Assembly: GCF_024347535.1 (NCBI RefSeq)
Contig: NZ_AP025498.1
Span: 1,240,001-1,304,000 of the forward strand
DNA length: 64,000 nucleotides
Source of the DNA: Vibrio kanaloae
Lineage (GTDB): Bacteria; Pseudomonadota; Gammaproteobacteria; Enterobacterales; Vibrionaceae
Direction: 5' to 3'
Shown here: positions 29,809-38,900 of the stretch, piece by piece
Numbering within the stretch: position 1 is the stretch's first letter
Layout: every line of letters starts with the position of its first letter
Program-made: the position numbers and the translations under genes
The notes under the pieces: generated by a model
What the model was told of the DNA's origin: nothing
The model's input: the letters and a program-made list of their open reading frames with translations, nothing else
Database searches by the model: none

Positions 29809-31140
29809 TTAAAACTTGGTCTCGAACGTAGCTTGTTGCGCCTGTTCTACTCGACGCGCCATCATCACAGAATCACTGTACTTACCATGAGCAACAGGGT
29901 GTCTCATCGCACGCGCAATATACGCCATCGATTTATCAACATGAGAGAAGAACTTGTGCCAGCCCGCACATAAATAGTTCAAGTCCGGCTCACCCGCACG
30001 AGTTTTGATAAAGCGGTTTTTAGGGCATTCGCCATGACAAGCAAACTTGTAGTCACATTGCTGGCATTGGCTCGTCAGTGTGCGTGATTTAGCAAAGCCA
30101 AATTTCTGTTGTGGTGCGCTATATGCTAGGTCATCAAGCTTTTCGTGATGGATGTTGCCGATTTTATATTCAGGGTAAACGTAGTGGTCACAAGAGAACA
30201 CATCGCCGTTTGGCTCCATTGCTAGGCCTTTGCCACATATCTCGTTCAAAGTGCAAAGCGGGTTCGGGCGACCAATCCACGTTTCTAAGCTCGCTTCAAA
30301 ATACTGAACGAACACTTTACCGATGTCGTGCTTCGCCCACTCGTCAAACACAGCAATCAGGAAGTTACCCCACGCTAAGTCCGACACACACCAAGATTCC
30401 ATGATCGAATCTTTATGGCCAGGGATCAGACGCTTGTCACCTTGCTTAAGTTGCTCACTCACTTGAGACGTTTGTGGCGCAACCGTTCTAAAGGTTTTCT
30501 GTTCAACGATAGGAATAAACTGCATTTGTGGAGACTTCACCACATCACGTAGGAAACGATACACTTCTAATGCGTTTTGACTGGTCAGGTTATTCACACA
30601 AGTAAGCGTGGCGAATTTTACTTGGTGCTTGTGTAGCAGCTCAACAGCAGCCATCACTTGTTTGAATGTGCCACGACCCGCTCTGTTGGTACGGTAAGCG
30701 TTGTGCAGCATTTCAGGGCCATCAATACTTAAACCGATTAGGAAGTTGTTCTTTGCTAAGAATCGACCCCAATCATCATTCAATAATGTGCCATTAGTTT
30801 GTAGATCATTTGAAATTAACACACCTTCGGGCTGATACTTTTTCTGTAGCTCAACCACACGCTCAAAATAAGCCAAACCTAATATGGTAGGTTCACCACC
30901 CTGCCATGAGAAGATGATTTCAGGTGTATTTTGACCTTCGATGTATTGTCGGATGTAAGTCTCTAGCGTCTCATCATCCATTCTTGGAGAACTGCCTTTC
31001 TTGTACTCCAACAAATCTTGCTTACTTAGGTAATAACAATATTTACAGTCAATGTTGCACGCTGCGCCAATCGGCTTAGCCATAACATGCAGGCGCTTAG
31101 ACGCTTTACCGTTATATTGTGGACCTTGAGTAATATGCAT
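29809..31140 (-). CDS. Anaerobic sulfatase maturase (radical SAM / SPASM)
   Basis: This 443-aa cytoplasmic enzyme belongs to the family that converts the active-site Cys or Ser of sulfatases to formylglycine without oxygen. The radical SAM motif is CNIDCKYC (near residue 32), preceded by MAKPIGAA. Then come FSWQGGEPTILG, the SAM-binding GGE motif, and NGTLLNDDWG. The C-terminal SPASM part has cysteines at CTLNEICGKG, VFSCDHY, CQQCDYKFACHGECPKNRF and YLCAGWHK, enough for two auxiliary 4Fe-4S clusters. The two sulfatases at 43645-47101 carry CTAGR, the Cys-type target. An AGGTAA precedes the ATG. The start region faces the FGE-like gene across 137 bp. Confidence 0.95.
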   Translation of the reverse strand: MHITQGPQYNGKASKRLHVMAKPIGAACNIDCKYCYYLSKQDLLEYKKGSSPRMDDETLETYIRQYIEGQNTPEIIFSWQGGEPTILGLAYFERVVELQKKYQPEGVLISNDLQTNGTLLNDDWGRFLAKNNFLIGLSIDGPEMLHNAYRTNRAGRGTFKQVMAAVELLHKHQVKFATLTCVNNLTSQNALEVYRFLRDVVKSPQMQFIPIVEQKTFRTVAPQTSQVSEQLKQGDKRLIPGHKDSIMESWCVSDLAWGNFLIAVFDEWAKHDIGKVFVQYFEASLETWIGRPNPLCTLNEICGKGLAMEPNGDVFSCDHYVYPEYKIGNIHHEKLDDLAYSAPQQKFGFAKSRTLTSQCQQCDYKFACHGECPKNRFIKTRAGEPDLNYLCAGWHKFFSHVDKSMAYIARAMRHPVAHGKYSDSVMMARRVEQAQQATFETKF

Positions 31141-31201
31141 GATTTACCTACCTATCTTAGTGTCTTGTTCCCATCATAATTCCGAATTAACTCAGTGGCA
31201 T

Positions 31202-31218
31202 GTTATACCCTTTATAAC
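31202..31218. promoter_or_regulatory. Dyad GTTATA-N5-TATAAC between maturase and FGE-like genes
   Basis: A perfect inverted repeat with six-base arms and a five-base spacer lies in the divergent region 31141-31277. The core TTATA-N5-TATAA recurs at 40956-40970 (before the MoxR gene) and 45438-45452 (between the two sulfatases). Recurrence only at this locus's promoters suggests an operator; the binding protein is unknown, with the local LysR regulator one candidate because the core fits T-N11-A. Confidence 0.6.
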
Positions 31219-31277
31219 CAATAGGAATGACCAAAAACGTTAGAATTACATCCTATTTCGAATATTTGAGGCACGTG

Positions 31278-32066
31278 ATGAAATTTATCAATTACAAACA
31301 TTTATCAGCAGTTAGCGGCGTCACAATGACTATTTTCCTAAGCGGCTGTGCAAGCGTGCCTACACACCCTATCGCTCAAAAAATTGACCAAGAGATGGTG
31401 TTGGTTGAAGGCGGAACATTCACCATGGGCTCAAACAGCAAGAAAGCAACCAAAGCTGAACGACCAGCCCGTGAAGTAGTTGTAGATAGTTTTTACATTG
31501 CGAAGTTTGAGGTGACTCAAGAACTATTCGAATCAGTGATGGGGTCGTCTCTTAGTTATTTCAAAAACCCACAAATCCCAGTTAACAACTTAAGTTGGCA
31601 ACAGGCGAACTATTTCGTTGAGCAGTTGAATGAGTTAACAAGCGAAGAGTACCGCCTGCCAACTGAAGCGGAATGGGAATTTGCAGCGAAGGGTGGCAAC
31701 AGAAGTAAAGGCTATACTTACAGCGGTTCCAATAGCTTAGGTGATGTCGCGTGGTACTCAGCAAACTCAAAAAACAGTGCTCATCCTGTCGGACTAAAAA
31801 AACCAAATGAACTAGGTTTATATGACATGACAGGAAACGTGGGAGAGTTTGTGATTGATGCCTTCGATGACACCTTCTACAGATTCGGTCCAACAGATAA
31901 TCCAAACAATGCAAAACATAGTGACGTAGGGCTATCACATAAATCAGTGCGCGGTGGCAGTTTCGCCTATGACGCAAATGAATCTGAAAGTTACCGCCGT
32001 GATTTCGCAAGCCAGTCAATCACCATGTCGGACATGGGTCTGCGCCTAGTTAAAGACGCAGACTAG
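31278..32066 (+). CDS. FGE-fold (SUMF1-like) lipoprotein lacking catalytic cysteines
   Basis: This 262-aa protein starts with a lipoprotein signal (TIFLSGC-AS), so it is anchored outside the cytoplasm. The formylglycine-generating-enzyme fold is clear: EGGTFTMGS, EVTQELFESVMG, PVNNLSWQQA, RLPTEAEWEFAAKGG, LYDMTGNVGE, VRGGSF and GLRLV. Active FGE has two cysteines shortly after R-G-G-S-[FY]; here that stretch is A-Y-D-A-N-E-S-E-S-Y-R-R and has none. It is therefore unlikely to oxidise sulfatases. The ATG at 31278 has GAGG six bases upstream, whereas the in-frame ATG at 31227 has no usable Shine-Dalgarno. It diverges from the maturase gene. Confidence 0.88.
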   Translation: MKFINYKHLSAVSGVTMTIFLSGCASVPTHPIAQKIDQEMVLVEGGTFTMGSNSKKATKAERPAREVVVDSFYIAKFEVTQELFESVMGSSLSYFKNPQIPVNNLSWQQANYFVEQLNELTSEEYRLPTEAEWEFAAKGGNRSKGYTYSGSNSLGDVAWYSANSKNSAHPVGLKKPNELGLYDMTGNVGEFVIDAFDDTFYRFGPTDNPNNAKHSDVGLSHKSVRGGSFAYDANESESYRRDFASQSITMSDMGLRLVKDAD

Positions 32067-32232
32067 TTACAGGCGGATTAAAATAATTCAGTATTACACA
32101 GCACAACGTTAACCCGGATCTCGGCTGACGATAAGAACGTAGGAAATATTGCAAGCGCACTCAGTACGCGGAGCACACTATTGAAGCAAAGCCGATCTCA
32201 CGTTCAGTAACACCATATGACATTGAACATAT
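32067..32232. other. Convergent intergenic region
   Basis: The FGE-like and lipid-kinase-like genes converge on this 166-bp stretch. I see no convincing terminator hairpin, RNA gene or repeat in it. Confidence 0.4.
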
Positions 32233-33141
32233 TCAAACGCAGTTCTTACTTAAACAAGGGCAGTCATCAGGAAGTACCAGACGGATGCTTGATGGGACAA
32301 CTTCGAAGCGGATGTTATTTGAACGATAAGGCTCTCCGTCTAAATTAATCGGTAAAGGTTGAGTAAAATCGATATCAAGCCAACTCGTTTGAGTATGCAC
32401 AATATACTTACCATCTTCATCAGGACTTTTTAACTCCTCAAGAACTTGCGGTAATTCTGACGCCACAAATGACTTAACTAATGTTAGATCCATTAAGCCA
32501 TCGTCTATCAAAGCTTCAGGCGCAAGTGATTGACCACCACCGGCCAAGCGACCATTACAAAACGCACCAACCAGAATTTCGCCAGTAAAAGTGCCTTTAT
32601 CTACGGTTAAGGTGCCGCTATAAGGCTTAAATCCTAACGCTTTCACCACGCCTGTTAACGTGTACGCACCGCCACCAAGAAAGTCTTTCAATTCAACAGG
32701 AGTTTCAGCGGTCACTTCAGCTCCAAATCCTGCTGCCGCTACATTCATGAAATAGCGGTCGTTAGCACGAACACTGTCGACCGCGAAAGTATTGCCTTCT
32801 AATGCGAGTGCAAAAGCCTCTGCAATATTACTCGGAATAGCCGTTGCAGTAGCAAAATCGTTCGCGGTTCCCATGGGAATAATCGCAAGTTGCGGCCTTT
32901 CACTCACTTGAAACTGGTTGAGCGCACTAACGGCCTCATTAACCGTCCCATCGCCACCAGCAACAATGAGCCGTTTCACACCATCGCATATTGCCTCGTT
33001 TACTAGACGATACATATCTGAAGGCTCCCAAGTCACTCTAACTTGTAGGTCGATATCACGGTCTCTTGCATCAAAAACCGCTTGTCTTAACTCTGGAGTA
33101 TTGGCTTTCTTACCATTGAAAATCGCGCGAATGCTGTCCAT
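32233..33141 (-). CDS. YegS/diacylglycerol-kinase-family lipid kinase
   Basis: This 302-aa protein of the DAGK catalytic family phosphorylates lipid substrates in the cytoplasm or at the inner membrane. The nucleotide-binding motif is [12 protein letters not shown] (near residue 60), followed by [13 protein letters not shown]. Later come [28 protein letters not shown] and LNLDGEP-like [17 protein letters not shown]. Length is usual for YegS. The start is ATG with GAGGAC upstream. It lies 34 bp downstream of the LysR gene on the same strand, so they may share a transcript. The substrate cannot be told from sequence, and a link to the sulfatase genes is not evident. Confidence 0.88.
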   Translation of the reverse strand: MDSIRAIFNGKKANTPELRQAVFDARDRDIDLQVRVTWEPSDMYRLVNEAICDGVKRLIVAGGDGTVNEAVSALNQFQVSERPQLAIIPMGTANDFATATAIPSNIAEAFALALEGNTFAVDSVRANDRYFMNVAAAGFGAEVTAETPVELKDFLGGGAYTLTGVVKALGFKPYSGTLTVDKGTFTGEILVGAFCNGRLAGGGQSLAPEALIDDGLMDLTLVKSFVASELPQVLEELKSPDEDGKYIVHTQTSWLDIDFTQPLPINLDGEPYRSNNIRFEVVPSSIRLVLPDDCPCLSKNCV

Positions 33142-33175
33142 GCTATGTCCTCTATAATAACTAATATAGTGCTAA

Positions 33176-34081
33176 CTAACTTGATAACTCTTTTGCCGCC
33201 ACTTTTATTTTATCACGCAGCCACTTATGGCTTGGCTCGTTGGTACGGCTTGGGTGCCAAATCATACACATTTCGAGGTCTTCCAACTCGAATGGTAAAG
33301 GCAGTATTTTGACATTGTACTTCTCTGAGAAACAGCGAACCGACGATATTGGCAGCATACCGATATAATCTGAGTTCTCAATGACTGGGAGCATCTCGAC
33401 AACGCCAGCCGCTCGGTAAACTACCCTGCGCTGTTCTAATCCATCATAGTGTTCAGAACTTAACAAGCTTTTACGGGCGTGCCAGCGAGATACCACGACG
33501 TGACCAAGAGAAAGAAATTGCTCCATATTAATGGTGTCGCCAACCGTAGGATGATCAGCTCTGCATACAACCACCAGCTCCTCTTTAGAAATCACCTCAT
33601 GCTTGAGCATGGTTCTTCCCTTTGGCGTCATATCAACAATCACATCGTGTCTTTGTAATCTTAAATCGGACTCGTAATCTTCAGTAAACAAGGGATGAAT
33701 TTCCAATGCAATACCAGGCGCCACTTGACTAATTAACTGCATGACTCTTGGCATCATTTCGTAACTCGCCGCTGAGACGCAAGCAATTGAGAAGACGCGG
33801 CCTGAGGTTTTAGGGTCGAAGTCTCTTGAATCCGATAAAGTAGAAGTGAAGTTCTTGAGTGCGGCAGCCATTGCAGGATAGATATCAATAGCGAATGTGG
33901 TTGGCTCTACGCCTGATGTAGTGCGGTGAAACAGTGGCTCGTCATAGATATCTCGCAACCGTGCAAGCGCTTTGCTCACAGCAGGTTGGCTGATATCCAT
34001 GCGACTAGCAGCCCTAGACAAGTTCTGCTCTTCATAGATAGCAACAAATATAGGAATTAAATTTAGCTCGGTATTTTTCAT
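33176..34081 (-). CDS. LysR-family transcriptional regulator
   Basis: This 301-aa protein has an N-terminal winged helix-turn-helix (residues about 5-65; NLSRAASRMDISQPAVSKALARLRD) and a C-terminal co-inducer domain of two alpha/beta lobes. It lies 78 bp after the end of the Bat operon and just before the lipid-kinase gene, all leftward. The sulfatase locus has recurring TTATA-N5-TATAA dyads whose core satisfies the LysR T-N11-A rule, so this regulator is the nearest candidate to bind them. That link, and the ligand, are inferred. Confidence 0.93.
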   Translation of the reverse strand: MKNTELNLIPIFVAIYEEQNLSRAASRMDISQPAVSKALARLRDIYDEPLFHRTTSGVEPTTFAIDIYPAMAAALKNFTSTLSDSRDFDPKTSGRVFSIACVSAASYEMMPRVMQLISQVAPGIALEIHPLFTEDYESDLRLQRHDVIVDMTPKGRTMLKHEVISKEELVVVCRADHPTVGDTINMEQFLSLGHVVVSRWHARKSLLSSEHYDGLEQRRVVYRAAGVVEMLPVIENSDYIGMLPISSVRCFSEKYNVKILPLPFELEDLEMCMIWHPSRTNEPSHKWLRDKIKVAAKELSS

Positions 34082-34159
34082 ACAGTTCCATATTAAAGAA
34101 GCAGATTCCCCATAATAGAGAGCCTGCCGATCATGTTCGATGCGAATAACTAAAGGTTG

Positions 34160-35554
34160 CTACTTAGTTTTATTTTTTAAGTCTGGCAAGGCTTTAGGGA
34201 TTTTCAAGCGGGAGAAAATCGAACGAGAATGGCTTGAGTTTAATTGGTCATTAGACAGGTTACTTAACCCTCTCCACAAACGAGTAAAGACGTTTTTATC
34301 TTCATACCCTTGCTGAAGTGCTTCGCTGTCTTCCACCCAACGTTTTTGTCCATTCAATTTACCAAGTTGCGCTTTACTCAGTTTCACTTTATCCAGCTCT
34401 AACTGAGTCGTTTCTGTTCGCAATTGACGGTAGATAAAGGTTCTCAATGCAGGCCAATTACCTTGCTTAAGCAAACGACGGAATACCAACCAACTCGGTG
34501 TCGGTCGGTTCTTGTAATAACGCTTCAAAGAAACAAATAACGCAACACACAACACTAATGCCAAACCAACGCTGATAAAGACCGACATATAAGCCTTGAT
34601 GAAGGATTGAACAGTGTGTTTTGCTTCAAACACCTCGCCTTTTATGACAACACTTTCAAGACGTTGATTCTTGCTGTCCCACCACTGGAATGAGAAATCC
34701 GGTAAGGTAAATTCGCCACCTTGTTGAATAACATAAACCGTTTCTTCGACTCTGCTAGAACGGTAATCACCACGTTCTTGCGCATCGTCTAAACGGTTAG
34801 GCTGTGGGTAAGCTTGGAACTGCTGAGTGGACTCATTGGTTAGCACGTCTGGCAGCAACACAGAAAGGCTGTCTTTTGCCTTAATCGTGATAGTTCGAGT
34901 AATGGCATCGCCAACTTTTAGCTCGTCACTAGAACGTTGCCATTGCTGATCTACATCGACTTCTGTCGCAGAAAACCAAGGCGTTTCATTATCGAGTAAA
35001 CCTGAAGGCAACGAAACTTCAAACTTAATCGGCTGCGTGTAAAGCGTGCCACCAACGTTTGAACCATCAGGAGCAGAAACTTGGATACGAACCGGCACGG
35101 TTGGAATAACAAACTCGCCAGAAGTCATCGGATAAAGCGTCACTTCCCAGCGTTGGCGTGACCATGTTGTACCTTCCACTCGCTCAGTGTAGTTGGTCGC
35201 AAGTTGATTTCGCTGCTTAGCAATAACGTTCGGGATTTCGATACTGCCAATTCGAGTGCCGCCTGTTAACCAGCGCGGTGTCGCCACCTCAATGTTCAGA
35301 ATGACCTGCTCATTTACGCTGACTTTGGTCGGTGTTATCTTGTCGCCTGACTTCGGTTTTTCTCCGACCCAAGCAATCAGTTCAACATCACTACTCTTCT
35401 GCAGGTCATAAATATCAGCCGCCGAAGCAAGAATAGGAAAAACAGAACTGAATAGTAGAACCATCGACATTAGGAACGACTTCGTTAGTTTCAAAGAATC
35501 TGAGCGCCCTACCTTTACTTGAACCGCTTCAAGAGCTAAATCGTATCGACTCAT
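34160..35554 (-). CDS. batD: BatD-family protein
   Basis: This 464-aa exported membrane protein is the last member of the MoxR-Bat operon. A hydrophobic signal segment (FLMSMVLLFSSVFPILASA) lies at residues 27-45. Beta-rich domains follow (VSVNEQVILNIEVATPRWLTGG, TVPVRIQVSAPDG, ITRTITIKAKDSLSVLLPD), with a membrane helix near 300-325 and a cytoplasmic tail rich in charged helices. BatD proteins are linked to aerotolerance or envelope stress in some bacteria, but their biochemistry is not settled. Its ATG overlaps the preceding gene's stop by four bases (ATGA), so it is translationally coupled. Confidence 0.85.
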   Translation of the reverse strand: MSRYDLALEAVQVKVGRSDSLKLTKSFLMSMVLLFSSVFPILASAADIYDLQKSSDVELIAWVGEKPKSGDKITPTKVSVNEQVILNIEVATPRWLTGGTRIGSIEIPNVIAKQRNQLATNYTERVEGTTWSRQRWEVTLYPMTSGEFVIPTVPVRIQVSAPDGSNVGGTLYTQPIKFEVSLPSGLLDNETPWFSATEVDVDQQWQRSSDELKVGDAITRTITIKAKDSLSVLLPDVLTNESTQQFQAYPQPNRLDDAQERGDYRSSRVEETVYVIQQGGEFTLPDFSFQWWDSKNQRLESVVIKGEVFEAKHTVQSFIKAYMSVFISVGLALVLCVALFVSLKRYYKNRPTPSWLVFRRLLKQGNWPALRTFIYRQLRTETTQLELDKVKLSKAQLGKLNGQKRWVEDSEALQQGYEDKNVFTRLWRGLSNLSNDQLNSSHSRSIFSRLKIPKALPDLKNKTK

Positions 35555-37278
35555 TGTGCTTGCTCCTGTTTTGACGCCGGTTGCTGTTTTGGCGTCTGTT
35601 CGATAGACGGTGCCGGATTTCTTAACTGAATTTGGAACTTGGACTTCAAGAAGAACTTAGGATCCGCTTCGACGCGTTTTAACCACTTGTCGGCAAGCTC
35701 TTGGCTGCCCAAGATTTCATTGGCATTCAGCGTTTCCTTGAGCATCAATTCCGCTACCGTTTCTTCTTCGGCGCCATCACCCGTTCGCGGCTGATCGTCT
35801 TCGAGTTCTAAAGATTCTTCAGGGCCATCTGTGGTTCCAGACTGGCTTTCGCTGGTTCGGTTTACCTCTTCGACAATCCCGCTAAGCACTGCAAGGTTAT
35901 TTTCCACATCCGTTCTTAGTTCTGGTGAAAGATCCTCTTTCTCGCTTAGGGATTTCAAAAGGTCTCGCGCAGCAAGGTATTCACGCTGCCTGGCTAACGC
36001 ACTTGCCGCGTTGTACAAACCCAAGTCAGTTTTGGTTTGCAAAAATGCACTATGAGCGAGCTTAAAATCACGAGCATAGTAATAAGCCGCGCCCTTTCGC
36101 ATTGGATCAGTAAAATGTTTGGCGGCTTGAAGGTACTCCTTCTGATTCAACAGGCGTTGACCTTGTTGGTCGGGCGTTAACCATAAATCCCACCACCATT
36201 GAGCGGTCTTATCCCAAGCTGTAAGCGACTCCACCACAACGGGTTTCTCAGCAGTTAAATTGACTGTTTTCGCCAAAGTGCTTGGTGAATAGATGCTGCC
36301 CGAAATCATCAAACCAACGACACACCACTGTACCAACCACCCTTTTCTGAACCACAACAACATGATGATCGCCATTGGAATAAGCAGGCCATAGCCCATG
36401 TCTTTCCATGGCATAGACGATTCACCGTTAAGTTGCATGTTTCTTTCAACCGCTTGATTCAGTTGTCGAATATCCGAATTGTCAACGGTCACCTCAATCA
36501 CTCGACCACCTGTCTTATTTGCTAAATTGCGCAATGAATCGAGATCGACAGGGTTATCGCTCACCACATTGCTATTTCCTGCGGCTAGAATGAGCAACTG
36601 ATACGGGTTGTCGTTAAAGAAGCTTTCGAACGCTCTGATGGTACTTGGATTCACACCATCTGATACCAACAACACTGACGAACCTAACTCACCAGACAAT
36701 TGCTGATTGATGAGTGGCAACGCTTCTTCTGCTGATTTACCTGAAACCGGCATAATGTCGGGTGTGATAGCCGCAAGAAACGGTTCGAATACCTTGCTGT
36801 CTTGAGTGACAGGCATCGCCACGTGTGCGCTGCCTGCATAAACCACTAAGCCTGTATTACCGCCCTTGCGAGCTGCTAATAAGTCTCTAATCTTCTGCTT
36901 AGAGCGTTCCAAGCGACTCGGTGGTAAGTCTTTAGCCAGCATGGATTCACTGTTATCAAGCACAACCAACATCGACGCTTTGTCTTCACCAAAAGGAGAA
37001 GCCTCACGCTGCCATGTTGGGCCAGAACAGATAATGATGGCGATAGTTACAATCACCACCAATAGCTTCAATGGCAGCTGCTTACGCCAGCCTGTTTCGC
37101 CAATCGTCAAAGCATCACGTAAGTGTGCAGGTAGAATGTCTTTCCACGTTGGTTTGGTCTCTTCTCTCCAACGAACCCATAGCAGGAAGAACATCGGAAT
37201 AAAGGCCAACAACCACAAAGGTCGGATAAAATGAAACTGGGTAAAGAACTGTTGCAGAGTGAGAGAATCAGGCATCAC
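35551..37278 (-). CDS. batB: BatB/BatC-type fusion: VWA domain plus TPR
   Basis: This 575-aa inner-membrane protein has helices near residues 17-32 and 70-85, then a von Willebrand A domain with the MIDAS motif D-N-S-E-S (near 108). A further membrane stretch follows (about 295-335). A periplasmic or cytoplasmic TPR segment (about 375-440; YLQAAKHFTDPMRKGAAYYYARDF) comes next, and an acidic, low-complexity C-terminus ends in PKQQPASKQEQAQ. In Bacteroidetes BatB and BatC are separate; here they are fused, as is common in gammaproteobacteria. It overlaps BatA by 11 bases and BatD by four, which fits a complex made from one transcript. Confidence 0.9.
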   Translation of the reverse strand: MMPDSLTLQQFFTQFHFIRPLWLLAFIPMFFLLWVRWREETKPTWKDILPAHLRDALTIGETGWRKQLPLKLLVVIVTIAIIICSGPTWQREASPFGEDKASMLVVLDNSESMLAKDLPPSRLERSKQKIRDLLAARKGGNTGLVVYAGSAHVAMPVTQDSKVFEPFLAAITPDIMPVSGKSAEEALPLINQQLSGELGSSVLLVSDGVNPSTIRAFESFFNDNPYQLLILAAGNSNVVSDNPVDLDSLRNLANKTGGRVIEVTVDNSDIRQLNQAVERNMQLNGESSMPWKDMGYGLLIPMAIIMLLWFRKGWLVQWCVVGLMISGSIYSPSTLAKTVNLTAEKPVVVESLTAWDKTAQWWWDLWLTPDQQGQRLLNQKEYLQAAKHFTDPMRKGAAYYYARDFKLAHSAFLQTKTDLGLYNAASALARQREYLAARDLLKSLSEKEDLSPELRTDVENNLAVLSGIVEEVNRTSESQSGTTDGPEESLELEDDQPRTGDGAEEETVAELMLKETLNANEILGSQELADKWLKRVEADPKFFLKSKFQIQLRNPAPSIEQTPKQQPASKQEQAQ

Positions 37279-38347
37279 TCTCTCCTTTCAAATTCTTAGC
37301 CGAAGAAGCGAGCAGCGATCTTCGGCGTATCGTTGCCAAGCTGAATGCGGTCAAATACATCACAACAACAATCGCCATTAAGTAATGGTGCAGCCCCTGT
37401 TTAGGACGATAAGTGGTACTTTCATATAATTGTGGTTCTAGCTCACCAATCTGAGCGTAGGCTTTGGTCAGTTCGTCGCGGTTAAGCGCCTCAAAGGCTT
37501 CGCCACCAGACTCTTGAGCCACTCGTTTGATGGTTTCCATATCCAAAGCCACTTCACCAACGGTTTGTGGGTCACCCATAGCGATCACGTGAATACGAAC
37601 GCCTTTCGCCTTCGCCACTTTGGCCGCATCGATCGGTTCAACAAAGCTGCCTGTGTCATTACCATCAGTTAGCACAATCACAACTTTCTCTTTCGCGTTG
37701 GCATCAATAGTTGAATCTTGAACTACTGCACTCTGCTTCTCACTCTGTTCGAACACCTTAATCGCTAAGCCAATAGCATCACCTAAATGTGTGCTTTGTC
37801 CTGCCATTGCCACGTCGGTTTGATTGAGTAGTTCAAGCCATACATCTTGGTCTGCGGTAAACGGCGTTTGCACAAACGCTGCATCACCAAATAAAATCAA
37901 ACCGAGTCGGTCACCCTTTCGAGTTTTAGCAAAATCAGCTAACACCTCTTTGGTTGCGTCTAAACGCGAGATTTTATCCCCTTGTTGAGACGTAAAATCT
38001 TGTTCCGCCATTGAGCCCGATAAATCGACCACCACCATCACATCGCGACCTAATTGTTCACGAACTTGTGGCTCTCCTAATATGGTTGGTTTAGCTAACG
38101 CGCAAACCACGAGTACCCAAGTAATAATCAGCGTGGTGCGTTGCCACCAACTTGGTGTTAACTGGCTTGCCCCTTCGGATGGCGCTTCGCCTATTGCTTC
38201 CACCAACTCACTGAAAAATGGCACCTTAATGGCCATTTGTTTAGTGCGATAAGCAGGCACAGCCAAGTAGACCAACAAAGGCAATGGTAACGCGATAAAC
38301 CACAATGGGTGCGCGAACTCAAAGCTGGCAGATAAACTATCAAACAT
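37268..38347 (-). CDS. batA: BatA-type VWA membrane protein
   Basis: This protein has about 359 aa from the ATG at 38347, chosen because GAGG lies about nine bases upstream and the product then starts MFDSLSASFEFAHPLWF, the usual BatA N-terminus. The longer in-frame start at 38395 would overlap the previous gene by 56 bases. It has N-terminal membrane helices, a VWA domain with intact MIDAS D-L-S-G-S, the threonine in F-T-A and a later V-L-T-D-G-N-D. A C-terminal membrane helix (YLMAIVVVMYLTAFSL) follows. It overlaps the DUF4381 gene and BatB/C slightly. Confidence 0.92.
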   Translation of the reverse strand: MFDSLSASFEFAHPLWFIALPLPLLVYLAVPAYRTKQMAIKVPFFSELVEAIGEAPSEGASQLTPSWWQRTTLIITWVLVVCALAKPTILGEPQVREQLGRDVMVVVDLSGSMAEQDFTSQQGDKISRLDATKEVLADFAKTRKGDRLGLILFGDAAFVQTPFTADQDVWLELLNQTDVAMAGQSTHLGDAIGLAIKVFEQSEKQSAVVQDSTIDANAKEKVVIVLTDGNDTGSFVEPIDAAKVAKAKGVRIHVIAMGDPQTVGEVALDMETIKRVAQESGGEAFEALNRDELTKAYAQIGELEPQLYESTTYRPKQGLHHYLMAIVVVMYLTAFSLATIRRRSLLASSAKNLKGESDA

Positions 38348-38900
38348 TATCTCGCCCCTCTGTTGTCGCTTGTACATTCGGTTTTGTTTGTACATCGGGT
38401 TTATGAAGTTTTAACCACATCATCGCGGTTTGAATCACCTCTAAACGCTGTTCAAAGGTCAAACGCACCTTGGGATCAATTAAGCTTTGCATCCACAGCC
38501 CCGACACTTCATCGGTAAAGAAAGCATTACTCTTTGTACTCGTGCCAGCGTTAACAGGCAGATAAGCGTTCAAGCGATTTACATAGGCTTGACCAAACAA
38601 CTTTGCATTGCTTCTGTCTAGGTAACGGAGTACCACTTTGAGTACCTTGAAGGTGCGTTCGGTTGAATTTTTGTCTCGAGCATCCAATACCATGAGCGCT
38701 TTAAGTGCTTCTTTACGATAACGATTGTTCCACCACCTTAACGCCAAGCGATAAGCCAGATAGAACGCGGCCAATAACAAGGCAACCCCGAGGATCTTCC
38801 AACCGATCGTTTGGGGAAACCAACTCACGCTGTCTGGAATCGTTACATCGCGCAGTTCGCGAAGGATATAAGTACTAGGAGGCGTATGTTCAACGGCCAT
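38340..38900 (-). CDS. DUF4381-family small membrane protein of the Bat operon
   Basis: This 186-aa protein has a single membrane helix near residues 31-48 (ILGVALLLAAFYLAYRLAL) and a cytoplasmic domain rich in basic residues and helices (LMVLDARDKNSTERTFKVLKVVLRYLDR). This matches DUF4381, a usual member between DUF58 and the VWA genes in MoxR-Bat operons. Its ATG directly abuts the TAA of the DUF58 gene, with GGAGGG seven bases upstream. Function is not known beyond its operon. Confidence 0.85.
   Translation of the reverse strand: MAVEHTPPSTYILRELRDVTIPDSVSWFPQTIGWKILGVALLLAAFYLAYRLALRWWNNRYRKEALKALMVLDARDKNSTERTFKVLKVVLRYLDRSNAKLFGQAYVNRLNAYLPVNAGTSTKSNAFFTDEVSGLWMQSLIDPKVRLTFEQRLEVIQTAMMWLKLHKPDVQTKPNVQATTEGRDNV

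Noticed and set aside
31227..31277. Longer start of the FGE-like lipoprotein
   Set aside because: It has no proper Shine-Dalgarno and would place 17 residues before a standard lipoprotein signal.
31278..32066. Oxygen-dependent sulfatase-activating enzyme
   Set aside because: The two catalytic cysteines are absent and the protein is a lipoprotein, so an active FGE is unlikely.
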